From: Rikenellaceae bacterium
Lineage (GTDB): Bacteria; Bacteroidota; Bacteroidia; Bacteroidales; UBA932
NCBI GenBank assembly: GCA_003542575.1
Contig: DPKJ01000003.1
Location: forward strand, 124,001 to 188,000
Length of the DNA: 64,000 nucleotides
Direction: 5' to 3'
Shown: positions 8,091 to 17,698 of the stretch, one piece after another
Layout of the letters: each line of letters starts with the position of its first letter
How positions within the stretch are numbered: position 1 is the first letter of the stretch
Translations under genes and position numbers: made by a program
The notes under the pieces: model-generated
Told to the model about the DNA's origin: nothing
What the model saw: only the letters and a program-made list of their open reading frames with translations
The model's database searches: none

Positions 8091-9395
8091 ATGAATAAAA
8101 GGAGAAAAAGAGGCTTAGCCTCATATATAATAATTTTTATTTTACTGATTACTGCTTTCATCATCTTTTTCGGATTTACCGGAATTAGATTAATCCCCGC
8201 CAGTGCTGATGATGACAATGAGATAATTCCCGTTGCAATAAATCATCTCTTAACAAACGAACTATCTGAAATGCCTGAGACTGAGAAGATGGATGCTCAG
8301 ATAGAGCGTTTTATGCGTCAGTGGGATATTAAAGGGGCTTCACTGGCAGTAATGAAGGATGAAAAACTCATTTATGCCAAAGGATACGGATGGGCAGATA
8401 AAGAGCAAGAGGAGAGAACCGAAGTAAAGCATATCTTCAGAATAGCTTCTCTATCAAAGCTTATCACAGGGGCTGCTATTATGAAACTTTACGAAGAGGG
8501 AAAACTTGACCTTTCTGACAGGCCCTTCTCAACAGGAGCATCTCTTGACCTCCCTCAGTTTTCATCATTTAAAGACAACAGAATCAGAAGCATTACAATT
8601 GATCAGCTTCTCAGACATAAAGCAGGGTTTTCAAATCGCGGCGGTGATCCCATGTTTAACCTATCGCTGATATCTAAAAGGCTAAATCTGAATAGAGAAG
8701 CAGAGACCGATGAAATTATCTCCTACTCTCTAAATCAAAGATTGAGTTATAATCCCGGGCATGGTACAAGATACTCCAATCTAGGCTATCTTATTTTATC
8801 AAGGCTGATTGAAGTTGTATCGGGCCTAGATTACGAAGATTATGTAAAAGAGCATGTTTTTAAACCTGCAGGAGTGTACGACATACATCTTGCAAAAAAT
8901 TATTTTGAAGAAAAGTACATTAATGAGGTAAAATACTACGAACCTCACGATCAGGAATTAATTGAATCTTATACAGGGAATGGGCTTATGATGCAAAGGT
9001 GCTATGGGGGCAACAATATCAGAGGCCTGCTTGGTGCCGGGGCATGGGTTGCATCACCTTCGGAGCTACTTAAACTTATTGCCGCCCTGGATGGAAGAGA
9101 TAATGTCCCTGATATACTCTCAAAAGAGAGTATCAGAATCATGACAAACTCTACACCATCAACCCTTCCTATTGGTTGGGCAAAATGCACCTCTTCTGGA
9201 GATTGGTCACGAACCGGCACACTCTCAGGAACCAGTGCCCTTTTAAAATACAGCAGAGATGGTTTTTCCTGGGTATTTATTACGAACACGAGTTCGTGGA
9301 AAGGCTCAACATTTCCGAGACAGATTGATGCTCTTTTTAGAAATGCATTCAAGAGGGTGGCATTGTGGCCGGAGAGAGATCTTTTTGATTACTAA
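8091..9395 (+). CDS. Serine hydrolase of the beta-lactamase/class C (PF00144) family
   Basis: 434 residues. A basic N-terminus followed by one hydrophobic segment (about 10-35) predicts a signal anchor or uncleaved signal facing the periplasm. The catalytic SxxK motif is Ser120-Lys123 (SLSK), the YxN motif is Tyr228-Asn230 (YSN), and an RTG triad near residue 370 stands in for the usual KTG/HTG. This family includes class C beta-lactamases, DD-peptidases and esterases; the substrate cannot be assigned, and antibiotic resistance should not be assumed. Its end overlaps the convergent TonB receptor gene by 4 nt (stop codons interleave). Confidence 0.85.
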   Translation: MNKRRKRGLASYIIIFILLITAFIIFFGFTGIRLIPASADDDNEIIPVAINHLLTNELSEMPETEKMDAQIERFMRQWDIKGASLAVMKDEKLIYAKGYGWADKEQEERTEVKHIFRIASLSKLITGAAIMKLYEEGKLDLSDRPFSTGASLDLPQFSSFKDNRIRSITIDQLLRHKAGFSNRGGDPMFNLSLISKRLNLNREAETDEIISYSLNQRLSYNPGHGTRYSNLGYLILSRLIEVVSGLDYEDYVKEHVFKPAGVYDIHLAKNYFEEKYINEVKYYEPHDQELIESYTGNGLMMQRCYGGNNIRGLLGAGAWVASPSELLKLIAALDGRDNVPDILSKESIRIMTNSTPSTLPIGWAKCTSSGDWSRTGTLSGTSALLKYSRDGFSWVFITNTSSWKGSTFPRQIDALFRNAFKRVALWPERDLFDY

Positions 9396-11818
9396 AATTC
9401 AATAGTAATTCCAAGAGTTGGCAAAATAATGCCCTGCTCGAGCTCTATCCGTTTCATCTCATATTTTTGCTGGCTGTAGGGTGCATCAGGATTTATAACT
9501 CTTCCTGTACTTACCAGAACATCGGCATCTTTATACTTTTTATTGAGTGCATTCTGAATATCCAGATAGAGTTTTAAAGCAAATTTGTTGAAATAAAACT
9601 CTTTGTCTACTCTTAAATCCAACTGCGTAAATGTCTTGAGATATTCGGAGTTATACCTTGAATAATCTTTATATGCCCTGCCTGATGCATCCCATGCAGC
9701 AACCAGAGAGGACTTTTCAATATCAAGCGGAGTATATGGAGAACCTCCTGAGTAACGGAATTTGGCACCAATGATAAAATTGGCAGGTAATTTATACCCC
9801 CCGGCAACGGTCATCAAACGCCTGTTATCCCAGGCCTGAGGAGTCCATGTTCGCTGAGGGTCAGAAAACTGACTTCTGAAAAGTGTTATAGAACTTAATA
9901 GATTGAATTTATCTTCATAAATCCATCTGAATGAAATTTCGGCACCGTATGCACGACCTTTTAGTATAGAAGCAATCTGCTCATTTCCCACAACACCGTA
10001 ATTGGTGCCTTTTCCCTCAACCGGAATTGAATCATTGACTGAGTACATACCATTGAAGTTCCACTTGTGAAAGAACTCAACTGCAAACTGAACACCTTCG
10101 CTGCTCCTGTAGTCTGCTCCAACAGCCACCTGATCTGAACCCAGGTATTTTATCTCCTTATTCATTAAATTGCCGGCTCTGTCTCTATATCCGAGAGCAG
10201 TAAGCGGAGGCAGTTGGTAATACCTGCCAGCTGACGCATTAAGATACAGATTGTTCATCACCTCATAGGAGAGCGATACTCGTGGAGAAAACTGATTAAA
10301 TGGATTGGACATATCTGAAGAGAAGGTATTGGCATCGATTCTAAGGCCCAGGTTTGCCGAAAATTTTCTATTTGGAGAGGTGTAATTAGCATTGCCAAAG
10401 AGCGAATATTTAAGAAAGCTTAAAGAGCTCTCATATTCAACGGTAACCGGCTGTTCAAGAAATATTTTCTGATAGGTATCGTTAGAATATACAGGCAGTT
10501 CTGCACCGAAACCTGCAGTAAATGTAAAGTCTGAAGCTCTTGATATATTTTCAAGTCTGAATTTGGTTTCATTCTCAACCGATTTGTAAAGAAGTGACAG
10601 ATTTTCTGGAGATGATTCATCATTCCCTCTGTACTTGGTATTTCTGTTGTTCAAATAGCTGTGGCTAAGAAAAAGGTTAAGTGAATTCCTTCCATAAAAA
10701 TATCTGTAAACTGTTCCCAGTGTAAAGACCTCCTGCTGTATTACAGGCAGATATGCAAGAATATATTCATTATTCTCTTTTCCACCGGAATCATCATTCA
10801 AAGACATATTGTCAAATCCCGCTATTCCCAGAAACGTAAGCTCGTGCTTATTGTCGAATCGTGTCTCCACCTTAAACTGTGCATCTGTAAACGATGGGAG
10901 AAAAGGAAGGCCGATCGCTTTGAATAGAAACTCAAGATATGACCTTCTTACCGAAAAAAGATAATTTGTCTTGTCTGAGAGATGTCCATTTGTACTGAAG
11001 CCTGCTTCAGAAGCTCCCACAGTAAATTTATACCTGTTTTGTACCGGATCGCCATCTTTTAGTCTGAAATCGAGAACAGAACTTAACGCACCGCCTCTGG
11101 CAACCGGAAAAGAGCCGGAATAGAAATTTACTTCGCGAATAAAGTCGGCATCAATTATTCCTACAGGGCCTCCGCTGGAACCCTGTGTACTAAAGTGGTT
11201 GACAGTCGGAATTTCAATCCCATCAAAGAAAAACTTATTTTCAGAGGGACCTCCTCCTCTTACAAGTACATCGTTTCTGTATCCCCCGGCGTTTACTGTA
11301 CCTACACCCGGTAAAGATGCAACCACTCTTGAGATATCCCTGTTAGACCCAGGATTTCTCTCAATCTCCCCTACTCCAATACTTCTTTGCGAAAGTGGAC
11401 TTTCCGGTAATCTTCTGAAAGGGATAGCCTTTGGACGAACAGTTGCAGCACTTAGCAATCTGCTCTCCTCTTCAATCTCTGCTCTTAGAAAATTGGCCGA
11501 TACAGAGACCATCATCTCTTCAGAAATATATTGTGTATATCCCAAAAGATCAATCTGTATACGATATACTCCCGCTGGTATGTTTTCCAGAGAAAACCTG
11601 CCAAGTGAATCTGCCGTAGTAAATCTGTTGCCTTTCCAGATGGAGACAATAGCAAAAGGAACAGGCTCTCTTGTGTTTTTGTCAAGAACCACGCCATTAA
11701 GAGAATAGCCTCTTTGTTGCTCTTCGGCAAAAGCAAATGTATAAGAAAGGGTAACTGCGGCAATTAGCAAATATTTGGCAAAAGCCTTAATTCCAGCAAT
11801 ATATAATGAAGATCTCAT
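9392..11818 (-). CDS. TonB-dependent outer-membrane receptor with carboxypeptidase-regulatory-like domain
   Basis: 808 residues: signal peptide (residues 1-31); a carboxypeptidase-regulatory-like beta-sandwich (about 33-115, NGVVLDKNTREPVPFA to LLGYTQY); a plug domain with RDISRVVASLPGVGT and VRGGGPSENKFFFDGIEIP; then a beta-barrel ending in a C-terminal aromatic residue (GITIEF) as expected for an outer-membrane protein. No SusD partner is adjacent, so this is not a typical SusCD polysaccharide locus; the ligand is unknown. Aromatic-rich alternating strands fill the last 500 residues. The neighbour upstream on the same strand is the TolC-like gene of the efflux operon, downstream of which lies this gene's own promoter region (11819-11892). 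Confidence 0.9.
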   Translation of the reverse strand: MRSSLYIAGIKAFAKYLLIAAVTLSYTFAFAEEQQRGYSLNGVVLDKNTREPVPFAIVSIWKGNRFTTADSLGRFSLENIPAGVYRIQIDLLGYTQYISEEMMVSVSANFLRAEIEEESRLLSAATVRPKAIPFRRLPESPLSQRSIGVGEIERNPGSNRDISRVVASLPGVGTVNAGGYRNDVLVRGGGPSENKFFFDGIEIPTVNHFSTQGSSGGPVGIIDADFIREVNFYSGSFPVARGGALSSVLDFRLKDGDPVQNRYKFTVGASEAGFSTNGHLSDKTNYLFSVRRSYLEFLFKAIGLPFLPSFTDAQFKVETRFDNKHELTFLGIAGFDNMSLNDDSGGKENNEYILAYLPVIQQEVFTLGTVYRYFYGRNSLNLFLSHSYLNNRNTKYRGNDESSPENLSLLYKSVENETKFRLENISRASDFTFTAGFGAELPVYSNDTYQKIFLEQPVTVEYESSLSFLKYSLFGNANYTSPNRKFSANLGLRIDANTFSSDMSNPFNQFSPRVSLSYEVMNNLYLNASAGRYYQLPPLTALGYRDRAGNLMNKEIKYLGSDQVAVGADYRSSEGVQFAVEFFHKWNFNGMYSVNDSIPVEGKGTNYGVVGNEQIASILKGRAYGAEISFRWIYEDKFNLLSSITLFRSQFSDPQRTWTPQAWDNRRLMTVAGGYKLPANFIIGAKFRYSGGSPYTPLDIEKSSLVAAWDASGRAYKDYSRYNSEYLKTFTQLDLRVDKEFYFNKFALKLYLDIQNALNKKYKDADVLVSTGRVINPDAPYSQQKYEMKRIELEQGIILPTLGITIEF

Positions 11819-11892
11819 TGCAATACAATATTGTTATAGTTTAATGTATTACAAACAAAGATGTTGAACTAATGTTCAAAGGAAAATATTGA

Positions 11893-13224
11893 TTATCGAA
11901 AAAGATTTCCGGCCATCAAAAGAAGTGTGATTTCAGAGACCTTAGCCTGATACAGAGTGTTCATTTTACGGTTAGAGGCATCAAGATATGAAAGTTGATA
12001 ATCTCTAAACTCTATTCCGGAAAGTGAGCCCAAACGGTACTTCTCCATCGCTGCTTCAAGGTTAAGATAAGCCGATTCTCTGCTCTCCTCCTCAAATGCT
12101 ATTAATCTTAGATTATTGGTGTAAAGATTATAGAGCTGTCTAAGGTCACTTTCAATATTTTGCATCTCTCTCTCAATGCTCAGTCTTGCGTTCTCCTCCA
12201 ATATTTTTGCATTTTTCACCCTTCTGTTTATTTCGTTTCCGTTAAACAGTGGTACCGAAAGTGAAAACCCCCAATTCAGACCGTCACTTTCATTAAACTT
12301 AGATGGGAAGTACTGACTTCTGTTAAAGTTGTAGTTGTAGCCTGCTGAGAAGTCAACCGAAGGCAAACGGGCTGCCTTTGCAAGTTTCGTGTCCAAAACT
12401 GCAATTTTTTCACCGGCCCTTAGTGAATTCAGAGTTGTGTTGTTAATATCGGCAGATTCGAGAAGATTGACAATTTCAAGCTGAGGTGCCGGTATAATAG
12501 TATCGTTTATTGTATATTGAGATTCAAGAGAAACATTCATCATTCTGTAGAGCTCAATATAGGCGTTTCTGAGATTCTCTTTTTGCAGCATCAGCCTTGA
12601 GGAGTCACTGTTAAGGTATATCTTTGCCTGCTTGTATTCCAGCCCGGAGTCGCTTCCTATGTTGTATCTTGTAAGTGCCTGAGTATATCTGACCTGTGAA
12701 ATAGCTACCAACTCAGTTAAAAGGCTTACCTGGTTTTGTAAGCTTATAATCTGATAGTACTGGGCAGATATTCTCATTACCAGATTTTCAATAACAGAAC
12801 GGAAGTTATATTCGCCCTGCGAGAGAAGCTCCTTTTGCTTTTCTCTGGTAGCAAACATGGCAAACCCGTCAAAGAGACGCCAGCTGAGTGATGCGCTGTT
12901 GATTAAAGATGCGCTTTTTACTACACTGTTTTCGCGGACTCCTTCGGAATTAAAGTTTCTCTGATCTGAAGTCGAGGAATTTTGCCTTGAACTCAACGAA
13001 GCAGTAGGTAAAAATGGAGCGAGAGTCACATTATTTCTGGTTATCTCAAGGTTATTTCCTGAAATAACTACCGAGTAATTAGCCTCAACTGCCCTCTCTA
13101 TACACTCTTCCAGAGTTATGGGTTTAAATTCTGTTGCAGTATTTATATTTACACTGCTCTGAGCTCTGGCGCTTAATAAGAGCAGGAGGATAAATGTAGC
13201 GGATATTATTATTTTTCGCTTCAT
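11893..13224 (-). CDS. TolC-family outer-membrane efflux channel
   Basis: 443 residues. A signal peptide (residues 1-21) is followed by the duplicated long-helix structure of outer-membrane efflux proteins, with heptad-like segments in both halves and the paired L-x-L-x-E-A-x-x-x-A pattern. It is the last gene of a three-gene tripartite efflux operon (adaptor, RND pump, channel). Its ATG overlaps the stop codon of the pump gene in an ATGA junction, which points to translational coupling. The channel would carry exported compounds across the outer membrane; substrates are not predictable. Confidence 0.9.
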   Translation of the reverse strand: MKRKIIISATFILLLLLSARAQSSVNINTATEFKPITLEECIERAVEANYSVVISGNNLEITRNNVTLAPFLPTASLSSRQNSSTSDQRNFNSEGVRENSVVKSASLINSASLSWRLFDGFAMFATREKQKELLSQGEYNFRSVIENLVMRISAQYYQIISLQNQVSLLTELVAISQVRYTQALTRYNIGSDSGLEYKQAKIYLNSDSSRLMLQKENLRNAYIELYRMMNVSLESQYTINDTIIPAPQLEIVNLLESADINNTTLNSLRAGEKIAVLDTKLAKAARLPSVDFSAGYNYNFNRSQYFPSKFNESDGLNWGFSLSVPLFNGNEINRRVKNAKILEENARLSIEREMQNIESDLRQLYNLYTNNLRLIAFEEESRESAYLNLEAAMEKYRLGSLSGIEFRDYQLSYLDASNRKMNTLYQAKVSEITLLLMAGNLFR

Positions 13225-16200
13225 GTTTTCTCAATGAAATTTGCTTTTGATGATGAAATATATGAGTACATGGCAGGAATGATGTACAGGGTAAAGAGGG
13301 TAGAGAAGATAAGTCCTCCGGCTACCGTAAGACCCATTGAAATTCTACTTTCTGCTCCTGCACCTGTTGCAAAGGCCATAGGTGCCACACCCAAAATGGT
13401 AGAAAGGCTGGTCATAAGGATTGGCCTGAATCTCGATGCTGCCGAATCCATTATTGCGTCAAATTTCTTAAGTCCTGCCAATTTCCTTTGGTTGGCAAAT
13501 TCAACCATAAGAATACCGTTTTTGGAGACAAGGCCAATAAGCATAATCAAACCAATCTGACTGAATATATTAAGTGTCTGCGCATTGAATTTTAGAGTAA
13601 TGAGGGCTCCTATAAGTGCCAATGGTACAGTAAGCATTATTATAAGAGGGTCTCTGAAACTTTCAAACTGAGCTGCCAGCACCAGATATATTAGAATTAG
13701 TGCCAATATAAATGCAAAAAGGAGACTTGATGTACTCTCAACAAAATCTTTAGACTGTCCGGAAAGGGCCGTTGAAAAATTATCCGGATTCAAAACCCTG
13801 TCTGCAATTTTGTCCATTTCGGCAATACCTTGTCCTAAAGTGTATCCTTTGGAAAGTGATGCTGAAACTGTAGCAGAAACAAATCTGTTATAGCGGAACA
13901 GCTGAGGCGGAGTACTGCTCTCTTCCATCTTTATCAGGTTATCAAGTTGTATGAGCTCTCCCATATCGTTCCTTACATAAATATTGGCAAGGTCAACCGG
14001 TTTATTTCTCATACTCTGGTCAATCTGGCTGATAATCTGATATTGTTTACCATTTCTGATAAAGTAACCAATCCTCTGTTCACTCATTGAGAGTTGAAGT
14101 GTCTGTGCAATATTTTGAATAGATACACCCATCATTGAGGCTTTATCCCTGTCGATGTTTACGCTTAGTTCTGGTTTTGTAAATCTGAGATTAATATCTG
14201 AATTTGCAAAGACCTCACTTTGAGCTACCTCAGACATAAAAATTGGGATTACAACCTTAAGTGAGTCCAGATTTTTTGCCTGAATTACATATTGAACCGG
14301 CATGCCTCCTCTTCTTCCTCCGAATGTCTGTTGTTGGTTTACAAAGCTTCTTGCACCGGTTAGTCTGGCTACCTTCGGAGAAAGCTCATCTGCAATCTCT
14401 TGCTGAGTCCTGTCTCTGTCAAGAGGGCTTACCAAAGAGACCTGAAAGTTTGCTCTGTTTCTACCTCCCATACCAACCATCTGCATAATTCTATCTTTCT
14501 CTTCTACCTCATTATCAAGCAGTTCATACATCTGGTCTGTGTATTTAAGCATGTAGTCAAAAGTAGCTCCCTCTTGTGCCGTACTGGAAACATTAATCAT
14601 TGAACGATCTTCCAATGGCGCCATCTCCGAAGGAATTGATGTCCACATATATAAAATGAATCCAAGTGAGCCAACCAAAAAGACAATTGCAAGCCATCTT
14701 TTTCTCATAAATGCGGCAAGGGATCTTGCATATAATCCATTAAGCCATTTAAAGAAAGGCTCTGAAAATTTATAGAACCTCCCCTCACTAGCACCCTGTT
14801 TTAGCAATTTGCTCGAAATCATCGGAGTAAAGGTAAGTGCCACAAAACTTGAGATCATTACAGCACCCGCTATTACTATTGAGAACTCTCTGAAGAGCCT
14901 TCCGGTAACTCCCTGAAGGAATACAATAGGAAAGAATACTGCCACAAGAGTTACCGTAGTAGCGATAACGGCAAAGAAGATCTCTTTTGACCCCTGAATA
15001 GCAGCCTCTTTAGGATTAACTCCTTTTTCAATCTTTGTGTAAATGTTCTCCATCACAACTATGGCATCATCTACCACCAGTCCGATAGCAAGAACGAGCG
15101 CGAGAAGAGTTAAAATATTAATGGAGAATCCTGCCAGATACATCACGAAAAATGCACCTACAAGTGAAATTGGAATTGCAATTATTGGAATAAGCGTTGT
15201 TCTCCAGTTTCTCAAAAAGAGGAAAATAATAAGTACTACCAGAATAAATGCCTGAAATATTGTAAATTTAACCTCACTTATCGAATCCCTGATGAAGATA
15301 GTATTGTCAAAACCGACACCCACTTCAATATCATCCGGCAGACTCTTCTTTAACTCCTCAACAGCTTTAACTGCATCATCAACAATATTAATATAGTTTG
15401 CTCCTGGTTGCGGAATCAGCACTAATGCAACCATCGGAATTCCATCACGTTTTAGAATTGAGCGTGTATTTTCGGCCTCGACCTCTGCCACTCCGATATC
15501 CGAGAACCTTACCACTCTCTCACCACTTCTATAGATAATCAGGTTATTGAAATCTTCTATCGAACGTAATCTACCTAGTGTTCTTACAGTAAGCTCCATT
15601 GTAGAACCCTCAATAGTTCCCGACGGAAGCTCAACATTTTCCCTTGTAACAGCCTGTCTTACATCAAGCGGTGTAATTCTGTATGCTGCCAGCAGAATAG
15701 GATCCATCCTCATTCTGACAGAGTATCTCTTCGAGCCCCAAACTCCAACATTACTTACTCCACTTATTGTCTGAAGTCTCTCTTTAAAGTTAACCTCGGC
15801 AAACTCACTCAGGTCAATAATATCTCTGGTTTTACTCTGTAGAGTTATGGTATATATCGGCTGTGCATCTGCATCAGATTTTTCAACAACAGGTGGATCC
15901 ACATCCTGAGGAAGCCTTCTCATCGCCCCCGAAACCTTGTCCCTTACATCGTTTGCTGCAGTCTCAAGGTCTACCTCAAGATTAAATTCAATATTAATTG
16001 AACTCGAACCATCGCGGCTTGTGCTTGATATAGCACGAATACCGGGTATCCCGTTAACTGCTGCTTCAAGTGGTTCTGTTATCTGTGTCTCAATAACATC
16101 GGCATTTGCACCGGAAAAGGAGCACCGTACAGAAATAACCGGGTTGTCAACGCTGGGATAGTCCCTTACTCCGAGTGATGAATAACCGATAGCTCCGAAA

Positions 16201-16268
16201 ATCACTATAAGCAGACTCATTACCGTTGCCAGAACCGGTCTGTTTATTGTAGTTGTTGATAAACTCAT
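13221..16268 (-). CDS. RND-family inner-membrane efflux pump (HAE1/AcrB type)
   Basis: 1015 residues, a normal length for hydrophobe/amphiphile RND pumps. N-terminal TM1 (residues 9-29) is followed by a large periplasmic loop, TM2-TM6, a second periplasmic loop and TM7-TM12. The proton-relay aspartates are visible in TM4 (VVDDAIVVMENI). The start TTTINRPVLATVMSLLIV is typical of the family. It works with the adaptor encoded 10 nt upstream and the TolC-like channel that overlaps its stop codon. Likely exports drugs, bile-like amphiphiles or solvents; the sequence does not say which. No local TetR/MarR regulator gene is present. Confidence 0.95.
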   Translation of the reverse strand: MSLSTTTINRPVLATVMSLLIVIFGAIGYSSLGVRDYPSVDNPVISVRCSFSGANADVIETQITEPLEAAVNGIPGIRAISSTSRDGSSSINIEFNLEVDLETAANDVRDKVSGAMRRLPQDVDPPVVEKSDADAQPIYTITLQSKTRDIIDLSEFAEVNFKERLQTISGVSNVGVWGSKRYSVRMRMDPILLAAYRITPLDVRQAVTRENVELPSGTIEGSTMELTVRTLGRLRSIEDFNNLIIYRSGERVVRFSDIGVAEVEAENTRSILKRDGIPMVALVLIPQPGANYINIVDDAVKAVEELKKSLPDDIEVGVGFDNTIFIRDSISEVKFTIFQAFILVVLIIFLFLRNWRTTLIPIIAIPISLVGAFFVMYLAGFSINILTLLALVLAIGLVVDDAIVVMENIYTKIEKGVNPKEAAIQGSKEIFFAVIATTVTLVAVFFPIVFLQGVTGRLFREFSIVIAGAVMISSFVALTFTPMISSKLLKQGASEGRFYKFSEPFFKWLNGLYARSLAAFMRKRWLAIVFLVGSLGFILYMWTSIPSEMAPLEDRSMINVSSTAQEGATFDYMLKYTDQMYELLDNEVEEKDRIMQMVGMGGRNRANFQVSLVSPLDRDRTQQEIADELSPKVARLTGARSFVNQQQTFGGRRGGMPVQYVIQAKNLDSLKVVIPIFMSEVAQSEVFANSDINLRFTKPELSVNIDRDKASMMGVSIQNIAQTLQLSMSEQRIGYFIRNGKQYQIISQIDQSMRNKPVDLANIYVRNDMGELIQLDNLIKMEESSTPPQLFRYNRFVSATVSASLSKGYTLGQGIAEMDKIADRVLNPDNFSTALSGQSKDFVESTSSLLFAFILALILIYLVLAAQFESFRDPLIIMLTVPLALIGALITLKFNAQTLNIFSQIGLIMLIGLVSKNGILMVEFANQRKLAGLKKFDAIMDSAASRFRPILMTSLSTILGVAPMAFATGAGAESRISMGLTVAGGLIFSTLFTLYIIPAMYSYISSSKANFIEKT

Positions 16269-16278
16269 CTCTAATGTT

Positions 16279-17379
16279 TTAAATATTTACAGGAACTACA
16301 GTCAGCCCCTCTCTCAACTGCATAAGCCCCGTAGTTATGATTGTGTCTCCGGGTGAAATTCCCGAAAGTATTTCCAACATGTCAACTGTTCTTGTTCCTG
16401 TCTGAACAGGGATAAGTGTTGCCTTGCTGTTTTTCATCACCCACACTGATCGGCCTCTTACATCAGGAACCACCGCCTGATTTGGCACATAAAGATTCTT
16501 CTCTCCGGCTCCTGTATTTAAAGAGACTCTGGCAGACATCCCGGGCCTTAGCAAGCCCGTTTTGTTATCATACCTTGCTCTTATCATGATAGTCCTTGTT
16601 TTTACTTCAATCTGAGGGTCAATAGCGTAAACAGAGGCTCTGAAATCTCTGCTCATCCCCTCAACATTGAATAAAATTTCATTGCCGAAAAGCCTGTCTG
16701 TGATATACTTTTCAGGAATAGCTACCTCCACAATGAGAGTCGCAATATCTACGAGAGTCGAAATTTTGGAATTGGGTTGTAAAAATGCACCCAGACTTAT
16801 ATCACGAAAACCCAATACACCATCAAAAGGGGCTCTCACAAGCATCTTCTCAATTCTGATTTTTAACTGCTCTATGTCCTGCTTCAGAACATTGTACTCT
16901 GTGAGTACTTTGTCATAATCTTCACGGCTTACGGCATCTTTTTCCAAAAGTATTCTTTGCCTCTCCAATCTTTGCTCAAGAAGGGTGTGCTGATACTCAG
17001 CCTTGGTCAGTTGTACCTGAAGCTCGTCATCGTTGAGTTTTATAAGGATATCTCCCTTTTTAACATGCTGCCCCTCTTTAAAATTAATCTGAATAACTCT
17101 TCCGGAGAGTTCACTTACAATTTCAACCCTCTCTTTTGCAACAAGATTACCAATTCTTACAGAACCATCTTCACGTGCCATCTTCTCTGCAATGTAAACA
17201 GAGACAGGTAACGAACGACCTCCTCCCTGGCCTCCCTGTTGTGCAGAGGCAGGTGCCGAGCTACGTGGCCCGCTTGATTCAATGTCGCTTTTACGGATTA
17301 AAGAATTATAGACAATTAGCGAAATAGCTAAAAGTACAGGTATGCTTATGTAAAGCAGAATCTTTTGTGATTTTTTCAT
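16279..17379 (-). CDS. RND efflux periplasmic adaptor (membrane fusion protein)
   Basis: 366 residues. A single N-terminal hydrophobic segment (8-26) anchors or exports the protein; a Gly/Ser/Gln-rich linker follows. The core has a lipoyl half-motif (GRVIQINFKEGQHVKKGDILIKLND), an alpha-hairpin of about 70 residues, the second lipoyl half (VRAPFDGVLG) and beta-barrel and membrane-proximal domains. These are the hallmarks of HlyD/AcrA-type adaptors. It is first in the operon and lies 10 nt upstream of the RND pump gene. The upstream 74-bp gap to the CDGSH gene shows no convincing promoter box. Confidence 0.93.
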   Translation of the reverse strand: MKKSQKILLYISIPVLLAISLIVYNSLIRKSDIESSGPRSSAPASAQQGGQGGGRSLPVSVYIAEKMAREDGSVRIGNLVAKERVEIVSELSGRVIQINFKEGQHVKKGDILIKLNDDELQVQLTKAEYQHTLLEQRLERQRILLEKDAVSREDYDKVLTEYNVLKQDIEQLKIRIEKMLVRAPFDGVLGFRDISLGAFLQPNSKISTLVDIATLIVEVAIPEKYITDRLFGNEILFNVEGMSRDFRASVYAIDPQIEVKTRTIMIRARYDNKTGLLRPGMSARVSLNTGAGEKNLYVPNQAVVPDVRGRSVWVMKNSKATLIPVQTGTRTVDMLEILSGISPGDTIITTGLMQLREGLTVVPVNI

Positions 17380-17453
17380 TTAAGGTCTGTTTATCTATGT
17401 TTGACAACCTTTAATGAAAAAAGTTTAACCTAAATGCAGATATTTCTATAAAA

Positions 17454-17630
17454 TTATTTTGCGTGGGAACCGTCACACCAGGGTTTGTTCTGTGAGCCGG
17501 TACATCTGCAGATGTAACAAATGCTCTTATCCTCCTCCATCCCATCGGGGTGAATAACTGTAACAGGTCCTTCAATTTTAGCAGGGCCATTTTCTATCAG
17601 TTTGATTTTAACTTTGCCTTGTGCTTCCAT
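17454..17630 (-). CDS. Small CDGSH iron-sulfur protein
   Basis: A 58-residue protein. It carries the exact CDGSH pattern C-x-C-x2-S-x3-P-x-C-D-G-S-H near its end (CRCTGSQNKPWCDGSH, residues 41-56), which in this family binds a redox-active [2Fe-2S] cluster with three Cys and one His. An extra Cys pair region (ICYIC, from residue 37) precedes it. There is no signal peptide, so it is cytoplasmic. Bacterial CDGSH proteins of this size are thought to act in iron-sulfur or redox handling. It is transcribed away from trmH from a palindromic divergent promoter region. Confidence 0.85.
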   Translation of the reverse strand: MEAQGKVKIKLIENGPAKIEGPVTVIHPDGMEEDKSICYICRCTGSQNKPWCDGSHAK

Positions 17631-17663
17631 TGTTATTGAATTTTAGTTGAATTGTTTATTCCC

Positions 17664-17671
17664 TATATTTG
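17664..17671 (+). promoter_or_regulatory. -7 box for trmH-moaAC-mog
   Basis: TATATTTG fits the Bacteroidetes consensus TAnnTTTG and lies 27 nt before the GTG start of the first gene. It abuts its own reverse complement (17672-17679), so the two together make a perfect 16-bp palindrome. Confidence 0.5.
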
Positions 17672-17679
17672 CAAATATA
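17672..17679 (-). promoter_or_regulatory. -7 box for the CDGSH gene
   Basis: On the minus strand this reads TATATTTG, 41 nt before the ATG of the CDGSH gene, and it directly abuts the opposing -7 box of the trmH unit. Polymerases at the two sites could not bind at the same time. Confidence 0.45.
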
Positions 17680-17698
17680 ATAAAATTAAAGGGGAATT

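Noticed and set aside
11199..11708. 169-codon frame opposite the TonB receptor gene
   Set aside because: It is an antisense shadow of a clear receptor coding region with no family resemblance.
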